Shown here: positions 1 through 8,320 of the stretch, in pieces
Numbering within the stretch: position 1 is the stretch's first letter
How the letters are laid out: every line of letters starts with the position of its first letter
Assembly: GCA_025351615.1 (NCBI GenBank)
Contig: JANXVP010000181.1
Location: 1 to 17,844, forward strand
Source: Ramlibacter sp.
GTDB taxonomy: Bacteria > Pseudomonadota > Gammaproteobacteria > Burkholderiales > Burkholderiaceae_C
Reading direction: 5' to 3'
DNA: 17,844 nt
Notes under the pieces: model-generated
Databases searched by the model: none
Seen by the model: only the letters and a program-made list of their open reading frames with translations
What the model was told of the DNA's origin: nothing
Position numbers and translations under genes: made by a program

Positions 1-527
1 GTCACCATGCCGTCGGCCGGCGTGTTGCGCAGCAAGTCCTCCTTGCTGCGGCGGTTGCGCTGGGCAGCGACGGCGAGCGCCCCGTACTCGATGAACGAGC
101 CGTCATCGCACAGTTGCGCAATGTTCTCGCGCGCGCTGCGCAGTCCGAGTGCGTGGCGCTTGGCCATCGCCTCCGGCCGACTGGCGTCGACCGTGGCCGT
201 GTGGCGGTCGATCACGCGCTGCAGGTCCGGTCGGGCAACGCTGCCCGCGCGTCCAGCTGTCTGCTGGCTCGTCTGCGGCGTTGCGGGGGTCACGGTCGCC
301 GGGTCAGCAGCGGTCCGCACCGCGACCCACAACAGATCTCCCACGTTGACGGTGTCGCCGACGGCGAAGAGCAGCTCGCGGACCGTGCTGTCCGCGGGCG
401 CGCGCATCTCGTGTTCCATCTTCATCGCCTCGAGGATCAGCACCAGGTCGCCCGCACGCACTGTGTCCCCCGGACGAACTTGCCACGCGACGATCTGGGC
501 CTGCAGCGGAGCGCGGAGTTCGGTCAT
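1..527 (-). CDS. Biotin carrier / acyl-CoA carboxyltransferase fusion protein (3' part missing)
   Basis: The reading frame stays open to the left edge, so only about 175 N-terminal residues are visible. Residues 1-70 form a biotinyl carrier domain with the classic EAMKMEHEM motif; Lys36 is the expected biotinylation site. An Ala/Thr/Pro/Gln-rich linker (about 71-98) follows. From about residue 110 the sequence resembles the start of an acyl-CoA carboxylase carboxyltransferase (ARENIAQLCDDGSFIEYG, then a NTPADG motif). In this family, carboxybiotin is used to carboxylate acetyl-, propionyl- or another acyl-CoA. The biotin carboxylase part is not on this protein, so a separate gene is inferred. 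The substrate cannot be told. The ATG at 527 puts the biotinyl fold right at the N-terminus. An in-frame ATG at 554 is an alternative, and neither has a clear ribosome site. The gene is divergent from the asparaginase gene. Confidence 0.85.
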   Translation of the reverse strand, partial: MTELRAPLQAQIVAWQVRPGDTVRAGDLVLILEAMKMEHEMRAPADSTVRELLFAVGDTVNVGDLLWVAVRTAADPATVTPATPQTSQQTAGRAGSVARPDLQRVIDRHTATVDASRPEAMAKRHALGLRSARENIAQLCDDGSFIEYGALAVAAQRNRRSKEDLLRNTPADGMV

Positions 528-547
528 GTGGCGATTGTGACAAGAGG

Positions 548-581
548 TTGTCATTGCGGACTCGATCCGGGAGCCATCCCT
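548..581 (+). repeat. Dispersed palindromic repeat, copy 1 (TTGCGG subtype, degenerate)
   Basis: The copy begins TTGTCATTGCGGACT and continues with a partly complementary half ending CCATCCC. It matches the copy at 15500-15530 in its TTGTC-TTGCGG start and its CCAT end. The core stem is short (CGGA, 5-nt loop, TCCG), so this copy is decayed. Unlike the other four it lies between divergent genes, in the presumed promoter space of the carboxylase and asparaginase genes. Confidence 0.5.
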
Positions 582-598
582 CGGCAATAATCGTCGCC

Positions 599-1606
599 AT
601 GACTTCCTTCGTTCCCCTGATCGACCTGACGCGCGGTGGCACGCTGGAATGTCAGCATGCCGGCGCCATCGCCGTGGTCGACCGGCATGGCAAGCTGCTG
701 GCGCAGGCGGGCGATCCGCACTGGATGACGTTCACCCGCTCCACGCTCAAGGCCTTGCAGGCGCTGCCGTTCATGGAAGCGGGCGGCCCGCGGCATTTCG
801 GCTTTAGCGACCGGGACGTCGCGATGCTCTGCGCCAGCCACAGCGGAGAGGCGATGCACGTGGCGCAGGTGCAGAGCATTCTGGACAAGGCAGACGTCAG
901 CTACAAGCGGCTGCAGTGCGGCTGCCATGTCCCGTATTTCGTGACGGACGGTGTCGGCCCCGAGCCCGCGCATTACGACGAGCGCAACCACAACTGCAGC
1001 GGCAAGCACTCGGGCTTTCTCGCCTACTGCGTGCAGCACGGACTGCCGCTGGACGACTATCTCGAGCCCGCGCATCCGTTGCAGCAGGCCGTACGGCAGC
1101 ATGTCGCACGTGCCGCCGGGTTGACGCCCGAGCAGCTGCGTGCCGGTATCGACGGCTGCTCGGCGCCCAACTACGCGATGCCGCTCTCCAGCCTGGCACT
1201 AGCCTATGCGCGGCTGGCCAGCGGCGAGCAGGACAGCGAATTCGGCGGCAGCTTCGCGCAGCTTGCGCAGGCGATGACAGCGCATCCGGACCTGGTCTCG
1301 GGCACCGGCCGCAACGACAAGGCCTTCATGGAAGCGGGACGTGGCGACTGGGTGACCAAGGTCGGCGCCGACGGTGTCCAGGCGGTTGCCAGCCGCAGCC
1401 GTGGCCAGGCTTTCGCGGTCAAGATCGCCGATGGCAGCAAGCCCGCGCTGTTTGCAGCCAGCGTCGCAGTGCTCGATCAGCTCGGCTGGCTCGACGCGCA
1501 GCAGCGCGAAGAATTGCGGCCCTGGCGCGCCGAGGTGATCACCAACTGGCGCGGCACGTCCGTCGGCGAGCGCAGGCCGGCGTTCACGCTGAAGTCCGCG
1601 GCATGA
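599..1606 (+). CDS. L-asparaginase II-type (PF06089, Rhizobium etli-like)
   Basis: This 335-residue protein belongs to the asparaginase II family typified by the Rhizobium etli thermolabile enzyme, which hydrolyses asparagine to aspartate and ammonia. It is unrelated in fold to E. coli AnsA/AnsB. The family's active-site elements are all present: SxxK at Ser48-Lys51, a second serine at Ser80 in ASHSGE, NCSGKHSG with Cys133 and Lys136, and GIDGCSAPNY with Cys187. In the family these include the catalytic serines and lysine and a Cys/Lys metal site. No signal peptide is seen, so it should be cytoplasmic. The ATG at 599 is preferred: an upstream TTG at 548 would add 17 residues encoded by a repeat and unlike the family. 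The ribosome site is weak. Arginase starts 11 nt after the stop, suggesting co-transcription. Confidence 0.88.
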   Translation: MTSFVPLIDLTRGGTLECQHAGAIAVVDRHGKLLAQAGDPHWMTFTRSTLKALQALPFMEAGGPRHFGFSDRDVAMLCASHSGEAMHVAQVQSILDKADVSYKRLQCGCHVPYFVTDGVGPEPAHYDERNHNCSGKHSGFLAYCVQHGLPLDDYLEPAHPLQQAVRQHVARAAGLTPEQLRAGIDGCSAPNYAMPLSSLALAYARLASGEQDSEFGGSFAQLAQAMTAHPDLVSGTGRNDKAFMEAGRGDWVTKVGADGVQAVASRSRGQAFAVKIADGSKPALFAASVAVLDQLGWLDAQQREELRPWRAEVITNWRGTSVGERRPAFTLKSAA

Positions 1607-1617
1607 CCGGGGGAGCC

Positions 1618-2526
1618 ATGAAGACCGTCAGCCTCATCGGTGCGCCGACCGATGTCGGAGCCAGCGTCCGTGGCGCGGGCATGGGTCCCGACGCGTTGCG
1701 GGTGGCCGGGCTGGTGGAGGTCTTGCGCAGCAACGGCTTGCAGGTGGTCGACCGCGGCAATCTTGCCGGCCCGCCCAATCCGTGGGCAGGCAAAGCCGAT
1801 GGACTGCGGCATCTCGATGAAGTGGTGGCCTGGAACCGGTCGGTGTTCGACTCGGTGAGCGCGGTGCTGTCCGCCGGGGAGATCCCGGTATTGATGGGGG
1901 GCGACCATTGCCTGGCGATCGGTTCGATCAGCGCCATCGCCCGGCATTGCCGCCAGCAAGGCAAGCTGCTGCGCGTGATCTGGCTGGACGCGCATTCGGA
2001 CGTCAACACCGCCGCCAGCAGCCCGAGCGGCAACCTGCATGGCATGCCGGTTTCGTGCCTGCTGGGCCGCGGCCCAGCCGCGCTCACGGGTTGGAGCGGC
2101 GCGCCGCAGGCACTCGCGGCGGAAGACATCGACTTCATCGGTATCCGCAGCGTCGATGCCGAGGAAAAGCAGGCGATCCGCCAGCTCGGCCTGCAGGTCT
2201 ACGACATGCGTCACATCGACGAGCATGGAATGCGCTACACGATGACCGAAGCCCTCAACGACGTCGGCGACAACACGCACCTGCATGTGAGCTTCGACCT
2301 CGATTGCCTCGATCCGGCGGACGCACCCGGCGTTGGAACCGGCGTCCGCGGCGGGCCGACCTATCGCGAGATGCAGCTTTGCATGGAGATGATCGCCGAC
2401 ACCGGCCGCCTGGCATCGCTCGACGTCGTCGAGATCAATCCGGCGCTCGACGTCCGCAACCGCACCGCCGAACTGGCGGTCGAGTTCGTCGCCAGCCTGT
2501 TCGGCGCTTCGACGCTGGTGCGCTGA
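1618..2526 (+). CDS. rocF: Arginase
   Basis: Arginase hydrolyses arginine to ornithine and urea with a two-manganese centre. The protein has 302 residues, the usual length. Metal ligands are visible: His97 in GGDH, Asp124/His126/Asp128 in DAHSD, and Asp227/Asp229 in SFDLDCLDP. The N-terminal GAPTDVGAS, the substrate-loop region PSGNLHGMP and the terminal VEINPALD segment favour arginase over agmatinase or formimidoylglutamase. The ATG at 1618 follows a purine-rich GGGGGAG ribosome site; the frame is open far upstream, but only inside the asparaginase gene. It is probably an operon with the preceding asparaginase gene. Convergent PutA would convert proline, another arginine-family amino acid, to glutamate. 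No urease genes are visible here. Confidence 0.93.
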   Translation: MKTVSLIGAPTDVGASVRGAGMGPDALRVAGLVEVLRSNGLQVVDRGNLAGPPNPWAGKADGLRHLDEVVAWNRSVFDSVSAVLSAGEIPVLMGGDHCLAIGSISAIARHCRQQGKLLRVIWLDAHSDVNTAASSPSGNLHGMPVSCLLGRGPAALTGWSGAPQALAAEDIDFIGIRSVDAEEKQAIRQLGLQVYDMRHIDEHGMRYTMTEALNDVGDNTHLHVSFDLDCLDPADAPGVGTGVRGGPTYREMQLCMEMIADTGRLASLDVVEINPALDVRNRTAELAVEFVASLFGASTLVR

Positions 2527-2542
2527 CGGAGTGGTCCCGCCT

Positions 2543-2923
2543 TCAATTCTGGTGTCCCGGACCTGAGCCGGAATCCAACGCTCTGTCAGGGGCGCTCGCC
2601 GGCGTCCCCTCCTCGTCAGTGTCGTCATCCTCGCTGGCGGCCAGCTGGTCGACGTCCATGTCGTCCGGCTCCTCGCCGCCGGCACTGGCACGATCGATAT
2701 GGTCGGGCAGGATGTCGAGTCCGCTGCCGCTGTCTTGCGGATCGGCCGAGGCACGCTCGCCGGTGCCGTTGCGGTCCGAGTCGCTGGCCAGTTGATCGGC
2801 GCCCAGTTCGCCGATCGAGTCGCTGCCGGAGTCGGAGCTGTCGCTCGGCCCCAGCAGCTCGGCGCTGCGGCCGCTGGGTTGATTCGCGGCATGTTCCCCG
2901 CCCAGGATGCTGCTTTTGGCCAT
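2543..2923 (-). CDS. Small acidic low-complexity protein with GPSDSSDSGSD motif
   Basis: This 126-residue protein is rich in Asp, Ser, Gly, Glu and Ala, with very few aromatic residues, no cysteine, no signal peptide and no membrane segment, so it is probably intrinsically disordered. Visible blocks are MAKSSILGG at the start, GPSDSSDSGSD near residues 25-35, an SDRNGTGERASAD block, DILPDHID, and an acidic stretch SEDDDTDEE. I recall similar short proteins in Xanthomonas and related bacteria, sometimes labelled chemotaxis protein without firm support; this is memory, not a search. The ATG at 2923 has a good ribosome site, AAGGA at 2930-2934, six bases upstream, which argues that it is really translated. 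The last residues (about SGSGPGH) are encoded by a copy of the dispersed repeat. It lies downstream of putA on the same strand, 81 nt away. Function unknown. Confidence 0.72.
   Translation of the reverse strand: MAKSSILGGEHAANQPSGRSAELLGPSDSSDSGSDSIGELGADQLASDSDRNGTGERASADPQDSGSGLDILPDHIDRASAGGEEPDDMDVDQLAASEDDDTDEEGTPASAPDRALDSGSGPGHQN
2552..2577 (+). repeat. Dispersed palindromic repeat, copy 2 (inside the 3' end of the acidic gene)
   Basis: The copy starts GTGTCCCGGACCTGAGCC and ends GGAATCCA. It is a degenerate version of the copy at 12873-12900, sharing the CCCGG / GCCGG arms and terminal ATCCA. It sits between the convergent arginase and acidic-protein genes and encodes the latter's C-terminal residues on the minus strand. 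Confidence 0.6.
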
Positions 2924-3004
2924 GGTGAGTCCTTGTACTGTCCTTGACATTGTGCCCAGGCTTGCCCGGTTGGAGCAAGCACAGCATTGGCCGCTGCGCC
3001 GCCG

Positions 3005-6000
3005 TCAAGTCAGCAATGACACATTGCCGCCCGCCGCTGTGGTGTTGATGGTGAGCGTCTGCTCGGCGCAGAACCGATAGAGGTAATGCGGACCGCCGGC
3101 CTTTGGGCCCGTCCCCGACAGGCCTTCGCCGCCAAATGGCTGGACGCCCACGACGGCGCCGATCATGTTGCGGTTGACGTAGACATTGCCGGCGTGGACG
3201 CGTGCCGCCAGCGCTTGCGCCCGGCTGTCGATGCGCGTCTGGATTCCCAGCGTCAGGCCGTAACCGAGCGCGTTGACCTCGTCGATGACAGACGCCGGAT
3301 CGCCGCTCCAGCGCACCACCTGCAACACCGGCCCGAAAATTTCCTGCCCGACGTCGGCGATGCGCACGACTTCGAAAAGTTGCGGCACGACGAAGAAGTG
3401 CCGGCTGTCATGCCGGATCTGACCCGGCATCCAGACGGCGCCGTGGCGCATCGTTCCTGATTCCAGGCCGGAAGGACACAGGTCTTTCGCGCTGGACCGG
3501 AGCCGTTGCAGCTGCCTGTCGATCACCTCCTGCGCCTGGGCGTCGATGATCGGCCCGACATCGGTCGACAGCAACGCCGGGTCCCCGGTCACCAGTTCCT
3601 GCGCCGCACCTTGCAGCATCCGGATTACGGTGTCCGCAATGCCTTCGTGGACGCATAGCAGTCGCAGCGCGGAGCAGCGCTGGCCGGCCGAGCGGAAGGC
3701 GCTCTGCACGACGGCATCGACCACCTGTTCCGGCAGGGCGGTGGAATCGACCAGCATCGCGTTGATTCCGCCGGTCTCGGCGATCAAGGGCACGATCGGA
3801 CCGTCCTTGGCGGCCAGCGCGCGATAGATGATCCGCGCCACCTGGGTCGAGCCGGTGAACACGACGCCGGCAATCCGCGGGTGCGCCACCAGCGCCCCGC
3901 CCACGGTGTCCCCCGGGCCGTGCAGCAGCTGCAGCGCATCCGATGGAACGCCGCACCGGTGCAGCAGCTTCACGGCCTCCAGGGCGATGGCGGGCGTCTG
4001 CTCGGCCGGCTTGGCCAGCACGCTGTTGCCAGTCGCCAGCGCGGCGGCCACCTGGCCGGTAAAAATCGCCAGTGGAAAATTCCAGGGGCTGATGCAGACC
4101 CAGGCGCCACGGCCTGTGAGCCGCAGTTCGTTGGACTCCCCTGTCACTCCCAGCGCGATCCCGTGCTCCCGGCCCGGCAGCATGGCCGGTGCCATGATCC
4201 GTTCCGCTTCGGCGGCGTAGTAGCGCAGGAAGTCGACTGCCTCGCGCACTTCCGAGACCGTGTCGCCCCAGGTCTTGAACGCTTCCTTGACCAGCAGCGC
4301 GCACAGGCGCGGCAGCTCCTGCTCCATGGCGTCTGCGGCGCGACGCAGGATGGCCGCTCGCTCGCCGACTGGAGCGCGGTTCCAGTTGCGGGCCGCCGTA
4401 ACCGCGCGGTCCACTGCGTTGCCGATGCCAGCCACAGTGAACAAGGCGACTGGCGGGACCTGCACCGCGTCATACGCGGCAAAGAGTGGCGCCCGCATCG
4501 CTTCCACTGCCAGGTCCAGTCCCGCGCTGTTGCGGCGCTCCGGTCCATACAGATCCGGCGGCAGCGGCAGCGACTGCACCGGATCCAGCCGCAGCGGCGA
4601 CACCAGCAGCGCGTCCATGCCGATCGATTCGTCGGCGAGCTGGTGCACGAACGACGAGTTCGCGCCATTCTCAAGCAGCCGCCGCACCAGATAAGCCAGC
4701 AGGTCGCGGTGCTGGCCGACCGGCGCATAGACGCGGCAACTGAGCGCCGGGTTTTTCAGCACCTCGCGGTAAATTCCTTCGCCCATGCCGTGCAGCCGCT
4801 GCAGTTCAAAGGATGCTGCCGGCCCGCTGCCGGGTCGCGCGCTGGCTGCCGCCATCTGCAGGATCGCGGCAATGGTGCCGGCATTGTGGGTGGCGAACTG
4901 CGGAAAGATTGTGTCGCCGGCGTCGAACAAGGCGCGGGCGCAGGCCAGATACGAGATATCGGTGTGGTGCTTGTGGGTGAATACGGGATAGTGCGGCAGG
5001 CCCAGCTCCTGCGCCCGTTTGATCTCGGCGTCCCAGTAGGCGCCCTTGACCAGCCGGCACATGAAGCGCAGTTGCAATCGTCGCGCCAGGGCAGCGACAT
5101 GGGCGATCAGCTCCAGCGCGCGGCTCTGGTAGGCCTGCAACGCCAGCCCGAAGCCCTGCCACTGCGGATGCTCGCTGGCGACTCGCTGCGCCAGGGCTTC
5201 GAACACCTCCAGCGACAACTCGAGCCGGTCCGCTTCTTCGGCATCGATGGTGAAGCTGATGTTGGCGCGGGCCGCCAGCCGGCACAGGTCCCATGCGCGC
5301 GGCACCAGCTCGGCCAGGACGCGTTCGCGGTGGGCGTCTTCGTAGCGCGGATGCAGCGCGCTCAGCTTGATCGAGATGCCGTCATTGCCGGCCGGATTGC
5401 TGCCGGCTTGCGTTGCTTGCGCAATCGCCGCGATCGCACTGCGGTAGCGTTCAAAGTACTGCATCGCGTCGGCTTCGGTGCGGGCGCCTTCGCCCAGCAT
5501 GTCGTAGGAAAAGCGCAGGTTGGCCTGATGGCGGCGGGCAACGCCGGCAGCCTCCAGCGCCTGCGTCATGTCCTGGCCCAGCACGAACTGCCGGCCCAGC
5601 AACTGCACCGCCCGCAGCGTTGCGGCGACCACGGTCTTCGCGCCCAGCCGGGACAGCAGGCCGCGTTCCGCTGAAGCGTCTCCCGAGCCATCGGACGGAA
5701 GAAATCGCTTGGACATAGCGATCGCCGCCTGCGACAGCCGGGCCAGCGCCGAATCCGGCGCACCATCGAAGTCCGCGCGGCCGAGCTGGTCGGCGGTGAG
5801 GGCGATCGCGGTTTCGGCGTCAGGCACCCGCAGCAGCGCCTCCGCCAGGCGCATCAAGGCCAGGCCTTCCGCGCTGGCGATCGGGTATTCCTTGAGCAGG
5901 CTTTCCATGGCCCAGAACGGCGGCGGGTGCTTGCGCACAGCCTCGACCCAAGGCTGTGCGGCGGTGGCTGCGGTGGGCCAGTCCAGTGCTTTGCCGAGCA

Positions 6001-6064
6001 CTGCCAGCCGGTCTGCCACCACGCCGGCTTCAGACCGGTACGGAAAAGGAAGCTGCTGCGTCAT
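3005..6064 (-). CDS. putA: Bifunctional proline dehydrogenase / L-glutamate-gamma-semialdehyde dehydrogenase PutA
   Basis: PutA oxidises proline to glutamate in two steps: an FAD-dependent proline dehydrogenase passes electrons to quinone, and an NAD-dependent aldehyde dehydrogenase finishes the reaction. The protein has 1019 residues. The dehydrogenase barrel (about 140-480) shows [35 protein letters not shown] and [12 protein letters not shown], with substrate arginines at 461-462. The aldehyde dehydrogenase half (about 530-1000) shows FTGST, ETGG with Glu763 and GQRC with nucleophile Cys797. It lacks the N-terminal ribbon-helix-helix domain of E. coli PutA (1320 residues) and the C-terminal extension, so it is a minimal PutA like that of Bradyrhizobium and should not repress its own gene. 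The ATG at 6064 gives the expected length, but no strong ribosome site is visible. It is divergent from glpK across 119 nt. Confidence 0.96.
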   Translation of the reverse strand: MTQQLPFPYRSEAGVVADRLAVLGKALDWPTAATAAQPWVEAVRKHPPPFWAMESLLKEYPIASAEGLALMRLAEALLRVPDAETAIALTADQLGRADFDGAPDSALARLSQAAIAMSKRFLPSDGSGDASAERGLLSRLGAKTVVAATLRAVQLLGRQFVLGQDMTQALEAAGVARRHQANLRFSYDMLGEGARTEADAMQYFERYRSAIAAIAQATQAGSNPAGNDGISIKLSALHPRYEDAHRERVLAELVPRAWDLCRLAARANISFTIDAEEADRLELSLEVFEALAQRVASEHPQWQGFGLALQAYQSRALELIAHVAALARRLQLRFMCRLVKGAYWDAEIKRAQELGLPHYPVFTHKHHTDISYLACARALFDAGDTIFPQFATHNAGTIAAILQMAAASARPGSGPAASFELQRLHGMGEGIYREVLKNPALSCRVYAPVGQHRDLLAYLVRRLLENGANSSFVHQLADESIGMDALLVSPLRLDPVQSLPLPPDLYGPERRNSAGLDLAVEAMRAPLFAAYDAVQVPPVALFTVAGIGNAVDRAVTAARNWNRAPVGERAAILRRAADAMEQELPRLCALLVKEAFKTWGDTVSEVREAVDFLRYYAAEAERIMAPAMLPGREHGIALGVTGESNELRLTGRGAWVCISPWNFPLAIFTGQVAAALATGNSVLAKPAEQTPAIALEAVKLLHRCGVPSDALQLLHGPGDTVGGALVAHPRIAGVVFTGSTQVARIIYRALAAKDGPIVPLIAETGGINAMLVDSTALPEQVVDAVVQSAFRSAGQRCSALRLLCVHEGIADTVIRMLQGAAQELVTGDPALLSTDVGPIIDAQAQEVIDRQLQRLRSSAKDLCPSGLESGTMRHGAVWMPGQIRHDSRHFFVVPQLFEVVRIADVGQEIFGPVLQVVRWSGDPASVIDEVNALGYGLTLGIQTRIDSRAQALAARVHAGNVYVNRNMIGAVVGVQPFGGEGLSGTGPKAGGPHYLYRFCAEQTLTINTTAAGGNVSLLT

Positions 6065-6183
6065 CTGCGCATCGTCGTCGCATCGGCCGTGGATTTCCAG
6101 CTAAATTCCGTCAAGGAACGTATGAAACACTCACGATGGCGGGAAATCGCTCCGATCCGGACCGCCCGCACTGGAGACCGACG

Positions 6184-7677
6184 ATGACTTATCTGCTGGC
6201 CCTGGACCAGGGAACTTCGAGTTCGCGCAGCATTGTGTTCGACGAACGAGGGCGGGTGGTGGCGCTGGCGCAGCAGGAGCTGCCGCAGATGTATCCGCAG
6301 CCCGGCTGGGTCGAGCACGACCCGATGCAGATCTGGCGCGGCCAGCTCGCCACCGCGCAGGAGGCGATCGCCAAGGCGGGGCTGCAGGCTTCGGACATCC
6401 GGGCGCTGGGCATTACCAACCAGCGCGAAACCACGCTGGTTTGGAACCGCAAGACCGGCCGGCCGATCCACCACGCGATCGTTTGGCAGGACCGGCGTGG
6501 CGAGCCACTTTGCGTGGCGCTGCGCGAAAAAGGACTTGCGCCCCTGATCCAGTCGCGCACCGGCCTGTTGATCGATTCCTATTTTTCGGCGACCAAGATC
6601 AGGTGGCTGCTGGATCGCGTCCCCGGGGCGCGCGAGCAGGCGCAACGCGGCGAGCTGGCCTTCGGCACCGTGGACAGCTGGCTGCTGTGGCAGCTCACCG
6701 GCGGTAGGCTGCACGCGACCGACGTCAGCAATGCCTCGCGCACCATGCTGTTCGACATCCGCAGGAACGAATGGGATGCCGAGCTGCTCGCGCTGCTGGA
6801 CGTGCCCGAGTCGATGCTGCCGGCCGTGATGCCTTCGAGCGCGCAGTACGGTTCGACCGAGCCAGCCCTGTTCGGCGCACCCATCACGATCGGCGGCGTC
6901 GCCGGCGACCAGCAGAGCGCCTTGTTCGGCCAGGCCTGCTTCACGGCCGGCATGGCCAAGAACACCTACGGCACCGGATGCTTCATGCTGATGCATACCG
7001 GCGAGCGGTTCCAGAACTCGGTCAACGGATTGCTGACCACCAGCGCCGCGCAGACCGGCACCCGGACCGAGTTCGCGATCGAAGGCAGCGTGTTCGTCGG
7101 AGGCGCGGTCGTGCAGTGGCTGCGGGACGGGCTCCATGCCATCAAGAGCAGCGCCGAAGTGCAGGGCCTGGCCGAGAGCGTCCCGGATTCCGGCGGCGTC
7201 ATGGTGGTCCCGGCGTTCACGGGCCTGGGCGCGCCCTACTGGAAACCCGATGCGCGCGGCACCATCACCGGCCTGACACGCGGCACGACCGTGGCGCACG
7301 TGGCGCGAGCCGCACTGGAAAGCATCGCCTACCAGAGCGCAGCGCTGCTGCTGGCGATGAGCCGCGATGCCGCCGCAGCCGGCGGCGCACCGGTGAGCGA
7401 ACTGCGGGTCGATGGCGGCGCCTGTGTCAACGACCTGCTGATGCAGTTCCAGGCTGACCTGCTGGGCATCCCGGTGGTGCGCCCTGCCGTCACTGAAACC
7501 ACGGCGCTGGGCGCCGCCTATCTTGCGGGCCTGGCGTGCGGCGTCTACCGCAACTGCGACGAACTGTCCGGCCTCTGGCAGGCCCAACGCCGCTTCCTGC
7601 CAACGCTGGAGCGCAGCCGCGCCGGCGAGCTGATGGCGCAGTGGGAGCATGCCGTGCGGCAGGCGACGGCGGCGTGA
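6184..7677 (+). CDS. glpK: Glycerol kinase
   Basis: Glycerol kinase phosphorylates glycerol to glycerol 3-phosphate using ATP in the cytoplasm. The 497-residue protein matches the family length (502 in E. coli). FGGY-kinase landmarks are present: [10 protein letters not shown] with Asp8, [28 protein letters not shown], the catalytic Asp242 in [32 protein letters not shown], and [16 protein letters not shown] near the C-terminus. The ATG at 6184 has GGAGA about six bases upstream. It stands alone, since neither a facilitator (glpF) nor a glycerol-3-phosphate dehydrogenase (glpD) gene is adjacent. A longer in-frame open stretch upstream overlaps putA and is not family-like. Divergence from putA allows a shared control region, but I see no clear operator. 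Confidence 0.96.
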   Translation: MTYLLALDQGTSSSRSIVFDERGRVVALAQQELPQMYPQPGWVEHDPMQIWRGQLATAQEAIAKAGLQASDIRALGITNQRETTLVWNRKTGRPIHHAIVWQDRRGEPLCVALREKGLAPLIQSRTGLLIDSYFSATKIRWLLDRVPGAREQAQRGELAFGTVDSWLLWQLTGGRLHATDVSNASRTMLFDIRRNEWDAELLALLDVPESMLPAVMPSSAQYGSTEPALFGAPITIGGVAGDQQSALFGQACFTAGMAKNTYGTGCFMLMHTGERFQNSVNGLLTTSAAQTGTRTEFAIEGSVFVGGAVVQWLRDGLHAIKSSAEVQGLAESVPDSGGVMVVPAFTGLGAPYWKPDARGTITGLTRGTTVAHVARAALESIAYQSAALLLAMSRDAAAAGGAPVSELRVDGGACVNDLLMQFQADLLGIPVVRPAVTETTALGAAYLAGLACGVYRNCDELSGLWQAQRRFLPTLERSRAGELMAQWEHAVRQATAA

Positions 7678-7756
7678 AGCAGCGGGAAAGCGCTGATACC
7701 AGCCGCTGCGCGGCGACCGCACAATCGGCTACTTTTTCATCTGACTGGGGCATGCC

Positions 7757-8320
7757 ATGGACAAACATCATTTCGTCTTCGCGGCCGTCTTCGCCGCCAC
7801 TGTCCTGCCCGCCGGCGCCCAGGCGCTCAAGCCCGGCTTGTGGGAAGTCACCAACAAGATGCAGAGCGGCAGCGGCCAGATGGAAGACGCCATGTCGCAG
7901 ATGCAAAAGCACATGGCCTCGATGCCGCCCGAGCAGCGCAAGATGATCGAGGAGCAGATGGCGAAGTCGGGCGTGAAAATGGGCGCGGCGGGGCCGGCTG
8001 GCGGAATGAGCGTCCAGATCTGCATGACCCGGGAAATGGCCGAGAAATACGAGGTGCCGGCTCAGCAGGGCGACTGCAAGACCACCAGCCAGGGCCGGAC
8101 CGGCAACACCATGAAGATGGCTTTTGCCTGCAGCAATCCGCCGTCGAGCGGCGAAGGCCAGGTCACTTTCAGCAGCCCGGAGGCCTACGCCACGAAGATG
8201 GCCATCAACACCCAGGTGCACGGCAAGAGCGAAAAGGTCAACATGGAGGGCTCCGGCAAATGGCTGTCCGCCGACTGCGGCAGTGTCAAGCCACTGGCCC
8301 AGCAGGCGCCGAAAAAGTAG
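7757..8320 (+). CDS. DUF3617-family exported protein, methionine-rich
   Basis: The 187-residue protein begins with a signal peptide (MDKHHFVFAAVFAATVLPAGAQA) likely cleaved near residue 23, so it should be periplasmic. The mature start LKPGLWEVTNKM is the hallmark of DUF3617. Four cysteines in the mature part (Cys89 in QICM, then GDCK, ACSN and ADCGS) are spaced as in the family and could form two disulfides. Residues 35-94 contain 12 methionines, many as MxxM or MxxxM, around a PPEQRKMIEEQM helix. The biochemical role of the family is unknown. GGGG lies six bases before the ATG at 7757. Its 3' end overlaps the 3' end of yggS by 35 bp on the opposite strand. Confidence 0.83.
   Translation: MDKHHFVFAAVFAATVLPAGAQALKPGLWEVTNKMQSGSGQMEDAMSQMQKHMASMPPEQRKMIEEQMAKSGVKMGAAGPAGGMSVQICMTREMAEKYEVPAQQGDCKTTSQGRTGNTMKMAFACSNPPSSGEGQVTFSSPEAYATKMAINTQVHGKSEKVNMEGSGKWLSADCGSVKPLAQQAPKK

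Noticed and set aside
916..1617. Possible N-terminal extension of arginase
   Set aside because: The frame is open but overlaps asparaginase coding sequence, is Arg/Ala-rich and unlike arginase. The ATG at 1618 with its ribosome site gives the normal length.
2960..2980. Hairpin GCTTGC / GCAAGC downstream of putA as a terminator
   Set aside because: The six-base stem has a nine-base loop and no T-tract on the minus strand, so it is too weak to call.
1477..2982. Long open frame on the minus strand across the arginase gene
   Set aside because: It mirrors the arginase codons, its sequence is rich in Arg, Ala and His without family motifs, and the arginase gene on the plus strand is unmistakable. 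Such frames are common in GC-rich DNA.
3881..5674. Plus-strand open frame of about 600 codons inside putA
   Set aside because: It is antisense to the proline dehydrogenase half of PutA and has no motif or plausible ribosome site.
6065..6183. Promoter hexamers or shared operator in the putA-glpK gap
   Set aside because: TTGACG occurs on the minus strand, but no acceptable -10 lies at the right distance, and no dyad stood out.
7679..7709. GCAGCGG / CCGCTGC inverted repeat after glpK as a terminator
   Set aside because: The loop is 17 bases and the T-run is more than 20 bases downstream, so it is not a convincing intrinsic terminator.
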